In this document: positions 27,011-34,706 of the stretch, piece after piece | How positions within the stretch are numbered: position 1 is the stretch's first letter | How the letters are laid out: each line of letters starts with the position of its first letter | DNA from: Pseudomonas grandcourensis | Lineage (GTDB): Bacteria > Pseudomonadota > Gammaproteobacteria > Pseudomonadales > Pseudomonadaceae | NCBI RefSeq assembly: GCF_039909015.1 | Contig: NZ_CP150919.1 | Coordinates: forward strand, 3,510,501 to 3,574,500 | Length of the DNA: 64,000 nt | Reading direction: 5' to 3' | Translations under genes and position numbers: made by a program | Notes under the pieces: generated by a model | Databases searched by the model: none | What the model was told of the DNA's origin: nothing | Seen by the model: only the letters and a program-made list of their open reading frames with translations

Positions 27011-27976
27011 TCAGTGCTGGTCCTTGGATTTGTGGTTTTCCTGGACGGTCACGGTAGCGGTAGTACCTGCACGCAAGTTGTTTTTACCGGCATAGTCGGC
27101 ATCAATCTCGATCCGCACCGGCACCCGCTGCGCCAGTTTGATCCAGGTGTAACTGGGGTTGATGCTGGCCAGCAGCCGGCCGCCCGGCAGGTTTTCCCGG
27201 TCGGCGATGGCGAAGGCAATGCTCTGCACCTTGCCGCCGAAGGTTTCGCCACTCATCAACTCAATCTTGACCCGGTCACCCTCCCCGATCCGCGGCAACT
27301 TGGTTTCTTCGAAGTAACCGCTGACATAGAACGATTCACTGTCCACCAGCGCCAGCAACGGGCCGCCGGCCGAGGCGTAGTCGCCCTCCCGGGTCAGCAG
27401 ATTGGTGACATAGCCGGTCACCGGGGAGACGACATGGGTACGCTGCAAGTCGAGTTCGGACTGGGTCAAGGCGGCAATGGCCAGTTGCACGTTGGCCTGG
27501 GCCAATACCAGGTTGGCCTGGTTACGCAGCAAGTCGGCCTGGGCCACCGACACATCGGTGTTGGCCTTTTCCCACTCTTCGCCGGAAATCGCCGAACGAT
27601 CCTTGAGCGTGCGCCGCCGCTGCTCTTCGCTCTGACGTTGTTTGAGCAATGCTTCGCTGGCGCTAATCGCCGCCTGTGCCTGCCCGAGCGAGGCTTTCGC
27701 CACCTCCACCGCACGCTTGGAATGCTCCACCGCCAGGGTGTAACGCGCCGGATCGATCTCCAGCAGAGCCTGGCCTTTGTTCACATGCTGGTTGTCCTGC
27801 ACGGCCAGGCTGACGATTCGTCCCGAAACGTCTGCGGACAAGGTCACCACATCGGCACGCACCCGGGCATCCCGGGTCCAGGGTGCGCGGGTGTAATGCT
27901 CCCAGGCGAACCAGCCGAGGATGAAGGCCAGCAGTACCACCGCCAGCGTCGTGAGTCGGGAAAGGATGTTCTTCAA
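27011..27976 (-). CDS. HlyD-family membrane-fusion protein (AaeA-like efflux subunit)
   Basis: A 321-residue periplasmic adaptor with one N-terminal transmembrane helix (LTTLAVVLLAFILGWFAW) rather than a signal peptide. The biotinyl-lipoyl-like half (VSLAVQDNQHVNKGQALLEIDP), a helical hairpin (about 90-165) and a C-terminal barrel are visible. It is the last gene of a three-gene set with a DUF1656 protein and an FUSC-type transporter, the layout of the AaeAXB p-hydroxybenzoic acid efflux system. The predicted start is a TTG at 27976 with GGGAG nine bases upstream; no ATG fits. Substrate in this organism is unknown; aromatic carboxylates are likely. Confidence 0.85.
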   Translation of the reverse strand: MKNILSRLTTLAVVLLAFILGWFAWEHYTRAPWTRDARVRADVVTLSADVSGRIVSLAVQDNQHVNKGQALLEIDPARYTLAVEHSKRAVEVAKASLGQAQAAISASEALLKQRQSEEQRRRTLKDRSAISGEEWEKANTDVSVAQADLLRNQANLVLAQANVQLAIAALTQSELDLQRTHVVSPVTGYVTNLLTREGDYASAGGPLLALVDSESFYVSGYFEETKLPRIGEGDRVKIELMSGETFGGKVQSIAFAIADRENLPGGRLLASINPSYTWIKLAQRVPVRIEIDADYAGKNNLRAGTTATVTVQENHKSKDQH

Positions 27977-27980
27977 GGCA

Positions 27981-28181
27981 TCAGGCTCCCATGACCAGAA
28001 TCAACGTGGCGCAGACGCAGGCGTACAGCGCGCCTTCGAACAACGCCTCGTGCCAGACAAACTGCAGAACGCCGAGGCGCCGCAATGTCCAGTCCAGCAA
28101 CAGGAAAATCGGTATGCCCAGCAACAGTGCCTGAGCAATCGGGGGCAGGTAGGCACCTCCCACTTCCAGATCAATGGGCAA
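27981..28181 (-). CDS. DUF1656 small membrane protein (AaeX-like)
   Basis: A 66-residue protein with two hydrophobic helices (about residues 12-30 and 45-64), matching DUF1656/AaeX. The start appears to be a TTG at 28181 with GGAG nine bases upstream, overlapping the 3' end of the FUSC gene by 11 bases; its stop lies four bases before the HlyD start. Such proteins are always found between the FUSC transporter and adaptor genes but their role is not established. Confidence 0.82.
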   Translation of the reverse strand: MPIDLEVGGAYLPPIAQALLLGIPIFLLLDWTLRRLGVLQFVWHEALFEGALYACVCATLILVMGA

Positions 28182-30306
28182 GGACTGGGTCTCCTTCAGG
28201 GCCTGAGGGTTGAAAGTAGCCGCGATAGCGTTCGACGAACGAGACCACGATCAACAGCGCCACGCGCATGCGGAACACCGACCACAAGCGCTCATGGACA
28301 TCGGTATGCAGCGCATCCAGGTCGTCACCCAGGGTGTGCAGACTATCAAGTACCCGCGCCACTTCGACCCCGGGCCGGCCGGCGACCAGCCTGCCCGTTT
28401 CCCGGACCGTCGAAAACAGGCGACTTTGCAGATCCGGACTCAGCAGTGCGTTGTTCTGCCCCTGCTGCCTGAGCTGATTCAAGGCAATACCCAGCGCCAT
28501 GCAGGCCAGGCTGACTTGAAACAGCTCGCGCGATTGTGGCTCCCGGGTTGCCGGCAGCAGCCCCAGCATCATGGTCAGGCGATCAACCATGCGGCTCTCG
28601 AAGGCAAACTGCTGCTCATCGGTCGCCGAGGTTTTCAGCAAGGCGTACACCTGCTCGCCGTTCTCTTTGTGGAGCCGGCGCATGCGCAAATCCGGCATGT
28701 ACGGAAAGATCAGCGCATAGACACTCAAGGCCAGTACGGTCGCGCAGGTATAGGCCCCGGCAAACTCGAACCACTGGATGGCGGTGTTTTGCCCGATCCC
28801 TACGTTCAACGGGCCAAGCAACAAAAACGTCGTGAGCCCCAGGCCAATGCCCGTACCCGTGGTGGGGGGGCTGGCCAATCCCACTGCTACGGCGTAGAGC
28901 AAGGGCACCAGCAGCAAGGCAAGCATCTCGAAATTGCTGATCATCGGCACAAACAGGAACTGAAGGAGCGCCGAGGCCACCAGTGCCAGCCCGAATCCCC
29001 TGGCATAGCTTTGCACCGCCAGCAGCGGCCGGGGAAACGTCGACATCAGCGAGCACAGGATGCCCAGCAGCACCATCCCGCCTCGGGCACCGTCCCAGCC
29101 GGTTTCGATCCAGATCAGGCCTGCGATCAACAGTGCGGAAAAGGCCCGGATGGCGTTCATGGTCGCCAGGGTGAAGTCCAGGTGCAGCGGGTTTTCCCGC
29201 CCGCGATACATGCTGCTGGCCGGTCGCCCGCTCTGGATGGCGTCGCTCAATTCCAGAATCTGCTCAAGCTGCTGCAACAGACGCGCCTGTTCCCAGCGCA
29301 GCGACCATGCCAGCGAGCGCAAGGTGGCCGGCAGCGGCTCGGTCAACTGTTCGGCCCTGTAGGCCAGTTCATCAAAGCGTTGTTGCAGCGAGGTGAAATG
29401 GTGGCGCTTTTCACTGGACAGCGAACGCCCCTCTTGTGCCAGCTCATCGAGAAAGGCCAGTTCTTCGGCGCGCAGCCGTTGAATCTCTTCAGGCAACTCG
29501 CCCTCCCAGCGCTCGGTCAACAACAGCCGTTGGTGGCGCAAGGCGGTCAGCCGCGCGGTCAATAGCACCAGTTGGTTGCCCAACAGTTGCACCAGACCGT
29601 TGGCGCTGCGTAACCGTGGTGCATCGAAGTACATGTGTCGGCGCACGCCCTCCAGGCCGCTGATCTGGCCCAGCAACTGCATTTGCCGCTGCTGGAAGTC
29701 GGCTTCGCTCTCTTCGGTGCGGATGACGGCGCTGGCATGGGTGGCCAGCAACCGGGTGATTTGATCGATCCTGGCGAAGTAATCCCGGGCCACGGCCTCC
29801 GGCCTGGCGGTGAGCAGGCTGACCACGCACACGCAGGCAACCGCCAGCAAGGTTTCGGTGAGGCGGGTCACCGCCAGCAAAAAGGTGCCGTCCTGATCGG
29901 GGATCGCCAGCAACGCGATGACCACGGCGGTGTAGCCACTGAGCACGAATGCCCCGGAACTGGTGTAGCGCAGCAGCGTGCCACCAGCGGTGCACAGCGC
30001 CAGCCACAAGGCCAGGGTGGTGATGAACGGCAACGGTGCCTGGGGAAATATCGCCATGATTGCCACCGCTACGACCGCCCCCATGGTGGTACCGATGACT
30101 TGGCCAAAACTGCGGGCCAGCACCATGCCACCCAGTGGCTGGCTGATGATGACCACGGCCATGATCGACCACTTGGGCTGGTCCAGGTCGAACAAAAACG
30201 CCAGGTACAGGGTCAACAACCCGGCCGCGATGGTTCGCAGGGCAAACAGCAGCACCCCGGGCCCGGGGTTGAGCATGGCCTTGAAGTATTGCAACAACCC
30301 TTGCAT
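28171..30306 (-). CDS. FUSC-family transporter (AaeB-like aromatic acid efflux)
   Basis: A 711-residue inner-membrane protein with two blocks of about five to six helices (residues about 10-165 and 365-510) separated by a large cytoplasmic domain, the FUSC/AaeB architecture. The ATG at 30306 (MQGLLQYF) is preferred; the frame extends 13 codons up to a GTG. It overlaps the DUF1656 gene by 11 bases, so the three products are probably co-translated. The set would export aromatic carboxylic acids when they accumulate. No LysR regulator gene (AaeR-like) adjoins it; the next gene upstream is divergent and encodes a TPR protein. Confidence 0.85.
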   Translation of the reverse strand: MQGLLQYFKAMLNPGPGVLLFALRTIAAGLLTLYLAFLFDLDQPKWSIMAVVIISQPLGGMVLARSFGQVIGTTMGAVVAVAIMAIFPQAPLPFITTLALWLALCTAGGTLLRYTSSGAFVLSGYTAVVIALLAIPDQDGTFLLAVTRLTETLLAVACVCVVSLLTARPEAVARDYFARIDQITRLLATHASAVIRTEESEADFQQRQMQLLGQISGLEGVRRHMYFDAPRLRSANGLVQLLGNQLVLLTARLTALRHQRLLLTERWEGELPEEIQRLRAEELAFLDELAQEGRSLSSEKRHHFTSLQQRFDELAYRAEQLTEPLPATLRSLAWSLRWEQARLLQQLEQILELSDAIQSGRPASSMYRGRENPLHLDFTLATMNAIRAFSALLIAGLIWIETGWDGARGGMVLLGILCSLMSTFPRPLLAVQSYARGFGLALVASALLQFLFVPMISNFEMLALLLVPLLYAVAVGLASPPTTGTGIGLGLTTFLLLGPLNVGIGQNTAIQWFEFAGAYTCATVLALSVYALIFPYMPDLRMRRLHKENGEQVYALLKTSATDEQQFAFESRMVDRLTMMLGLLPATREPQSRELFQVSLACMALGIALNQLRQQGQNNALLSPDLQSRLFSTVRETGRLVAGRPGVEVARVLDSLHTLGDDLDALHTDVHERLWSVFRMRVALLIVVSFVERYRGYFQPSGPEGDPVLAH

Positions 30307-30521
30307 GGGAACACTCGTCGAGACACCTCCAGCAAGCGTAGTCACTGCTGCGTGGCCTCGACAGGTTTTGCTGTCGACACCGCTTGCAGGCCCGTTGTTT
30401 GTCGGCTGAAGGGCTGTTCAACGGTTTGAATCGCGAGAGCACGTCGTCAAGGTTTGACTCAAGGCCGTGCCTGACCGAAGCTGGCGCCTTTGCAAAAGCT
30501 TGCCAGCTTCCGGATTCCTGC

Positions 30522-31577
30522 ATGCCCAAGTCCCGCCGCATTCTGTTTATCAGCGTCTTCGCGCTGCTCGTCATCGGTTTTGCGTGGTTTTCCCTGCGCG
30601 ATACCACCCCGGTGGTTCCCGAAGCCATCCAGCATGGCTACAGCGAAGCGCTGGCGGCTGCCCGTGCCGGTCAACCGGGTGCCGCGCGGGTGCTCTATCA
30701 GCAATTGGCCCGTCCGGACCTGTCCCCCAAGCGTCGTATCTGGTTGCATGCCGAACTGCCCAACTACCCAAGCTCGGTGGCCCTGAAGCTGGCGGATGCC
30801 GACTTGCAGAACGAGTCGCCCGACGTACGTATCGCGGCGATCAGGAGCATCAGCGGCCTGGTCCCGAACGGCCAGCGCAGTCTGCTGCTGGGACCATTGC
30901 TCGAAGACAGCGAACAAAGCGTGCGGCTGGAAGCCATCAACGCGCTGCTGGGGTTGTCCCCGGATGACCTGGGTTTGTATTTCGGGCCGCTGGAACAAGC
31001 CATCGATGCCTGGGAGCAAGTGCTCAGGAGCGAGCCGCAAAGCGCTGATAACCAATACCAGCTGGCCCGACTGCATTTGCACAACGCCGAACTCAAGGAA
31101 GCGCAACAGGCGCTGGACAACACCCTGCGCCTGGCGCCGGACAACCTGCCGGCGCTGGTGCTGCAAATCGAGGTACTGGATAAACAGGGCCAGAACGACG
31201 CCGCCCGGCAACTGTTGGCCAGGCAACTGCAGGCACAGCCCAACTCGGCCTACCTGCAACATGCCCTGGGGCTCTGGCTGCTGCATCACGAGCAAAGCGA
31301 ATTCGCCCTGCTCGGCCTGTCCAAAGCCGTTGAACTTGAGCCAAACAACCGCGATTACCGCTACGACCTGGCCACCACGCTGCACGGTGAGCAGGAGCTC
31401 GAAGCGGCACAGAAACAGTTGCAGGAAGTCGTTCAGCGCCATCCCAACGATCGCAAGGCTCGGGTCCTGCTGATCAATTACTGGAAGGAAAGCGGGCAGC
31501 TGCAAAACGTGCAGATCCTGTTGGCCCAGCTCGAACAGATGAACCCCGATGATCCGGCGTTGCAACAAGGGCTTTAA
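30522..31577 (+). CDS. Membrane-anchored TPR/HEAT-repeat protein
   Basis: A 351-residue protein with one N-terminal transmembrane helix (residues about 6-24) and no cleavage signal. HEAT-like repeats (about 90-150, LADADLQNESPDVRIAAIRSI, then SEQSVRLEAINALLG) are followed by at least four TPR units (about 165-345, such as AIDAWEQVLRSEPQSADNQYQLARLHLHN). It is probably a periplasm-facing scaffold. The start is the ATG at 30522. It is divergent from the efflux set and convergent with the receiver gene at 31653. I do not recognise a specific family; a C-terminal partner domain is absent. Confidence 0.7.
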   Translation: MPKSRRILFISVFALLVIGFAWFSLRDTTPVVPEAIQHGYSEALAAARAGQPGAARVLYQQLARPDLSPKRRIWLHAELPNYPSSVALKLADADLQNESPDVRIAAIRSISGLVPNGQRSLLLGPLLEDSEQSVRLEAINALLGLSPDDLGLYFGPLEQAIDAWEQVLRSEPQSADNQYQLARLHLHNAELKEAQQALDNTLRLAPDNLPALVLQIEVLDKQGQNDAARQLLARQLQAQPNSAYLQHALGLWLLHHEQSEFALLGLSKAVELEPNNRDYRYDLATTLHGEQELEAAQKQLQEVVQRHPNDRKARVLLINYWKESGQLQNVQILLAQLEQMNPDDPALQQGL

Positions 31578-31652
31578 GCCCGACTGAAATTTCGTTGAAC
31601 CGTCGCGACCTGTTGACGGCGAAGGTCAGGGAGATGATCAGCGCCTGAATGC

Positions 31653-32030
31653 TCAGGAAAGCATGTCCTGCATCAGTTCCTGCAACTTGTCCAGATCGAA
31701 GGGTTTGTCCAGGATCGGCGCCTTGCGCGTGATCGGGCTGTCGGTCTCACGGATTTCCTGGGCATAGCCGCTGATGAAAATCACCTTGAGCTCTGGTCGC
31801 AGCTTCACGGCGGGCTCGGCGATCTGCACGCCGGAGATTCCTCCGGGCAGGCGGAAGTCGGTGATCATCATGTCCAGGTGCGGCTTGCTCGCCAGGATCT
31901 CGAAAGCCTGTTCGCCGTTTTCGGCCTGCAACACGCGATAACCCTCGCCCGACAGATAAGCGGACAGCACCATCAGAATCGAGGGGTCGTCCTCGACGAC
32001 GAGTACTACATCTTGTGCATCTTCGCTCAT
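31653..32030 (-). CDS. Single-domain response regulator
   Basis: A 125-residue stand-alone receiver. The acidic pair is in VVEDDPS, the phospho-acceptor Asp is in MMITDFRLPGG, and the Lys is in ILDKPFDL. There is no output domain. It is the last gene of the leftward signalling set and likely receives or relays phosphate from one of the kinases upstream. I place the start at the ATG at 32030; a TTG seven codons upstream is less likely. It resembles the second single receiver at 38444 in its SGYA and KPF segments. Confidence 0.83.
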   Translation of the reverse strand: MSEDAQDVVLVVEDDPSILMVLSAYLSGEGYRVLQAENGEQAFEILASKPHLDMMITDFRLPGGISGVQIAEPAVKLRPELKVIFISGYAQEIRETDSPITRKAPILDKPFDLDKLQELMQDMLS

Positions 32031-32107
32031 GGGAAGCCTTTGTTCGGTCAATTGCTGCTGATACGACCGTGGGGTCGTTCAGAGGTTGCGTTTACCTGGC
32101 TGTTTTC

Positions 32108-33289
32108 CTACAGCGGCAGACAAACGCGAAACAAGGCGCCTTCGCCAATCCTGCTCTGGACGGTAATAGTACCGCCATGGGCGGCCACAATCTGTTCTGA
32201 AATAAACAATCCCAGGCCCAGCCCGGCGACGGCGTGTTTGGCCGATACCCGCTCGAACTGCTGGAAGATCCGTTTCTGGTTTGCCTCGCTGATGCCGATC
32301 CCTTGATCCTGCACATCCACCAGCGCCTGACCACCTTCACTGTAGACCCTCACCGAGATCGGGCTCTTGGCCCCGTAGCGCAAGGCGTTGGTCAACAGGT
32401 TGGAAATGACCTGTTCAATACGAAACTCGTCCCAGTTTCCGATCACCGGTTGCGCGGCGTCGAGCGAAACCGAGGCCTCGGCGGCGTCGAACTGCCGGGA
32501 AAAGTTGTGCAACACGTCATGAACCAGCGTCGAAAGGTCAACACGCTTCGGCCGAATCGACAACTTGCCGGTGCGAATGCGCGAGACGTCGAGCATGTCT
32601 TCGATCAAGCGAATGAGGCTTTTGATCTGCCGTTCGTCGCGGTCGACCATGGCATGCATCTTGTCCAGAGTGAAGGCGGCGGCGTTGTCCCGGGCCAGGT
32701 GCATCTTGCGCAGCTGGGTTTCAAGGATCAGGCCGTTGAGCGGCGTGCGCACCTCGTGGGCGACGATGGACATGAAGTCATCGCGCGTGCGCACCGCCTG
32801 CTCCAGTTCCAGCTGGGTATTTTGCAGTTGCTTGAGCAGGGTCTCCTGTTCGCGGCGACTTTGCTCAAGGGCCAGCACTTGCTCCTTCATCGCCTTGCTC
32901 TGGCGATACAGGTCGACGAACACACTGACCTTGCTCTTGACCGCCTGAATGTCCAGCGGTTTGTGCAGGAAGTCCACGGCTCCGCTTTCATAGCCCTTGA
33001 ACGCATAGTTGAGCTCACGCCCGGCGGCGCTGACGAAAACGATCGGGATGTTCCTGGTTTTTTCCGTACCACGCATCAACTCGGCCAGCTCGAAGCCATT
33101 CATGCCGGGCATCTGTACATCGAGGATGGCCAAGGCGAATTCGTGTTGCAGCAGCAGGGACAAGGCTTCGTCGGCGGACAGCGCCTTGTAGACGATGCGG
33201 TCTTCACGCTTGATCAACGCTTCGAGCGCCAGCAGATTCTCCGGCAGATCGTCCACGATCAGCAGTTTGGCCTTGATATGACTCAACAT
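32108..33289 (-). CDS. Response-regulator/histidine-kinase hybrid (REC-HisKA-HATPase)
   Basis: A 393-residue cytoplasmic protein with an unusual order. An N-terminal receiver (residues about 8-125; Asp in AILDVQMPGMNGFE, Lys in LHKPLD) is followed by a coiled coil and a kinase core with the phospho-His in IVAHEVRTPLNG and an ATPase domain (ISNLLTNALRYG, then DQGIGISE and GLGLGLFISEQI). It has no sensor or membrane domain, so it is likely driven by phosphotransfer to its own receiver from the large hybrid kinase. The start overlaps the CheB stop, so it is in the same operon. Confidence 0.86.
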   Translation of the reverse strand: MLSHIKAKLLIVDDLPENLLALEALIKREDRIVYKALSADEALSLLLQHEFALAILDVQMPGMNGFELAELMRGTEKTRNIPIVFVSAAGRELNYAFKGYESGAVDFLHKPLDIQAVKSKVSVFVDLYRQSKAMKEQVLALEQSRREQETLLKQLQNTQLELEQAVRTRDDFMSIVAHEVRTPLNGLILETQLRKMHLARDNAAAFTLDKMHAMVDRDERQIKSLIRLIEDMLDVSRIRTGKLSIRPKRVDLSTLVHDVLHNFSRQFDAAEASVSLDAAQPVIGNWDEFRIEQVISNLLTNALRYGAKSPISVRVYSEGGQALVDVQDQGIGISEANQKRIFQQFERVSAKHAVAGLGLGLFISEQIVAAHGGTITVQSRIGEGALFRVCLPL

Positions 33290-33876
33290 GCGATTCGTTC
33301 CAGTTCGACAAGCAAACGGCCGATGCCGCGTACAGGAAGTATGTGATCCGGCTGATGCATCTCCAGCGCGGCCTGGGGCATGGTGGCGACCTGAGCCTCA
33401 TGCGGGTCTTGCACGATGGTCATGCCGCCGCGCTGTTTGACCAGGGCCAGGCCGCGCGCGCCATCGCGGTTGGCGCCGGTGAGCAATACCGCAGCCAGAT
33501 TGGCGCCGTACGCATCGGCGGCCGATTCGAACAGGTAGTCGATGGCGGGTCGCGAATGATGCACACGAGGCTCCAGGCTCAGGGAAAAGCTGCGATCCTG
33601 CTCCACCGACAGGTGATAACCGGGCGCGGCGAAATACAGCGTGCCGGCCTCGACCGGGGTCTTGTCGCACGCCTCCCGCACCGGCAGCGCAACCCGGCGG
33701 GAAAACACGTCCGCCAGATGGCTGCGGCGCTCGTCCGGCATGTGCAGCACGACAATGATCGGCAACGCGAAGCCTTCGCGCAGCGGGCCGAGGATGTTCA
33801 ACAGCGCCTCGACGCCACCGGCGGAGGCGCCGATCACGATCGCTTCGATCGCCGGCAGGTTCGTTGCACTTTTCAT
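33283..33876 (-). CDS. CheB-type methylesterase domain protein without receiver
   Basis: A 197-residue protein that consists only of the CheB catalytic domain. The active-site Ser is in GASAGG (about residue 18), His in VVLHMPDERRS and Asp in LTGANRDGARG. Classical CheB has an N-terminal receiver controlling activity; it is missing here. It pairs with the overlapping CheR gene. No chemoreceptor, CheA or CheW gene lies nearby, so its substrate is unclear: it may act on a receptor encoded elsewhere or on a sensor in this module. Confidence 0.86.
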   Translation of the reverse strand: MKSATNLPAIEAIVIGASAGGVEALLNILGPLREGFALPIIVVLHMPDERRSHLADVFSRRVALPVREACDKTPVEAGTLYFAAPGYHLSVEQDRSFSLSLEPRVHHSRPAIDYLFESAADAYGANLAAVLLTGANRDGARGLALVKQRGGMTIVQDPHEAQVATMPQAALEMHQPDHILPVRGIGRLLVELERIAC

Positions 33877-34706
33877 GATTTTCGATAAATCCGTTCTTGT
33901 TTGACCAACGGCTCGAACTGATCGCCGAAGGCTGAGAAATCCGGGGTTTCCTTACTGCCCAGCACCAAAAAACCGCGATGGCAGAGGGACTCATGAAACA
34001 GTCCGAATGCCCGATCCTGAAGCTTTTTATTAAAGTAAATCAGTACGTTACGACATGAAATTAATTGAGTTTCCGAGAATACGCTGTCCGTCGCCAGGCT
34101 GTGATCGGCGAAGGTCACGTTCTCGCGCAGTGTCTTGTCGAAAATCGCGTAGCCATAGGCCGCCGTATAGTAGTCGGCAAACGAACTCTGGCCACCGGCC
34201 TGCTGGTAATTAGCAGTGTAGGCGCGGACGTTCTCCATCGAGAAAATCCCTTGCTTGGCCTTTTCCAGCGAGCGCGGATTGATGTCGGTGGCGTAGATGA
34301 TCGTGCGGTCGAGCAGGCCCTCTTCGCGTAGCAGAATGGCCATCGAATACACCTCTTCACCGGTGCTGCATCCGGCAATCCAGACCTTGATCGAGGGGTA
34401 GGTTCGCAACAGCGGCACCACTTCCTTGCGGATGGCGAGGAAGTGCGAGGGGTCGCGGAACATCTCGCTGACCGGAATGGTCAGCAATTGCAGCAGTTGC
34501 ATGAACGCAGCGGGATCGTGCAGGACCTTTTCCTGCAACGCCGAGATGGTACTGCACTCGAACTGGCTCAACGCATGGTTGACCCGGCGCTTGATCGAAG
34601 CGCCGGAGTAATCGCGAAAATCGTAGCTGTACTTGAGGTAGATCGCCTCGATCAACAACCGCAACTCGATTTCGCTGTTTCGCTCCCCTGAAAAATTGCG
34701 CTCCAC
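33873..34706 (-). CDS. CheR-type methyltransferase
   Basis: A 277-residue SAM-dependent glutamate methyltransferase. An N-terminal helical domain (GASIKRRVNHALSQFE) is followed by the catalytic domain with WIAGCSTGEEVYSMA (SAM binding), ATDINPRSLEKA and ISCRNVLIYF. The best start is a GTG at 34706 that shares one base with the stop of the hybrid kinase; the frame extends nine codons upstream into it, without an ATG. Its stop overlaps the CheB ATG by four bases. With CheB it forms a methylation/demethylation pair coupled to kinases rather than to a flagellar set. Confidence 0.84.
   Translation of the reverse strand: MERNFSGERNSEIELRLLIEAIYLKYSYDFRDYSGASIKRRVNHALSQFECSTISALQEKVLHDPAAFMQLLQLLTIPVSEMFRDPSHFLAIRKEVVPLLRTYPSIKVWIAGCSTGEEVYSMAILLREEGLLDRTIIYATDINPRSLEKAKQGIFSMENVRAYTANYQQAGGQSSFADYYTAAYGYAIFDKTLRENVTFADHSLATDSVFSETQLISCRNVLIYFNKKLQDRAFGLFHESLCHRGFLVLGSKETPDFSAFGDQFEPLVKQERIYRKS

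Noticed and set aside
28210..29565. 451-codon open frame on the plus strand opposite the FUSC gene
   Set aside because: Gln/Arg/Pro-rich antisense product; the FUSC transporter with its membrane helices on the other strand is the real gene.
33283..34706. CheB/CheR considered part of a flagellar chemotaxis operon
   Set aside because: No CheA, CheW, CheY-motor or MCP genes are adjacent, and CheB lacks its receiver; the neighbours are hybrid kinases.
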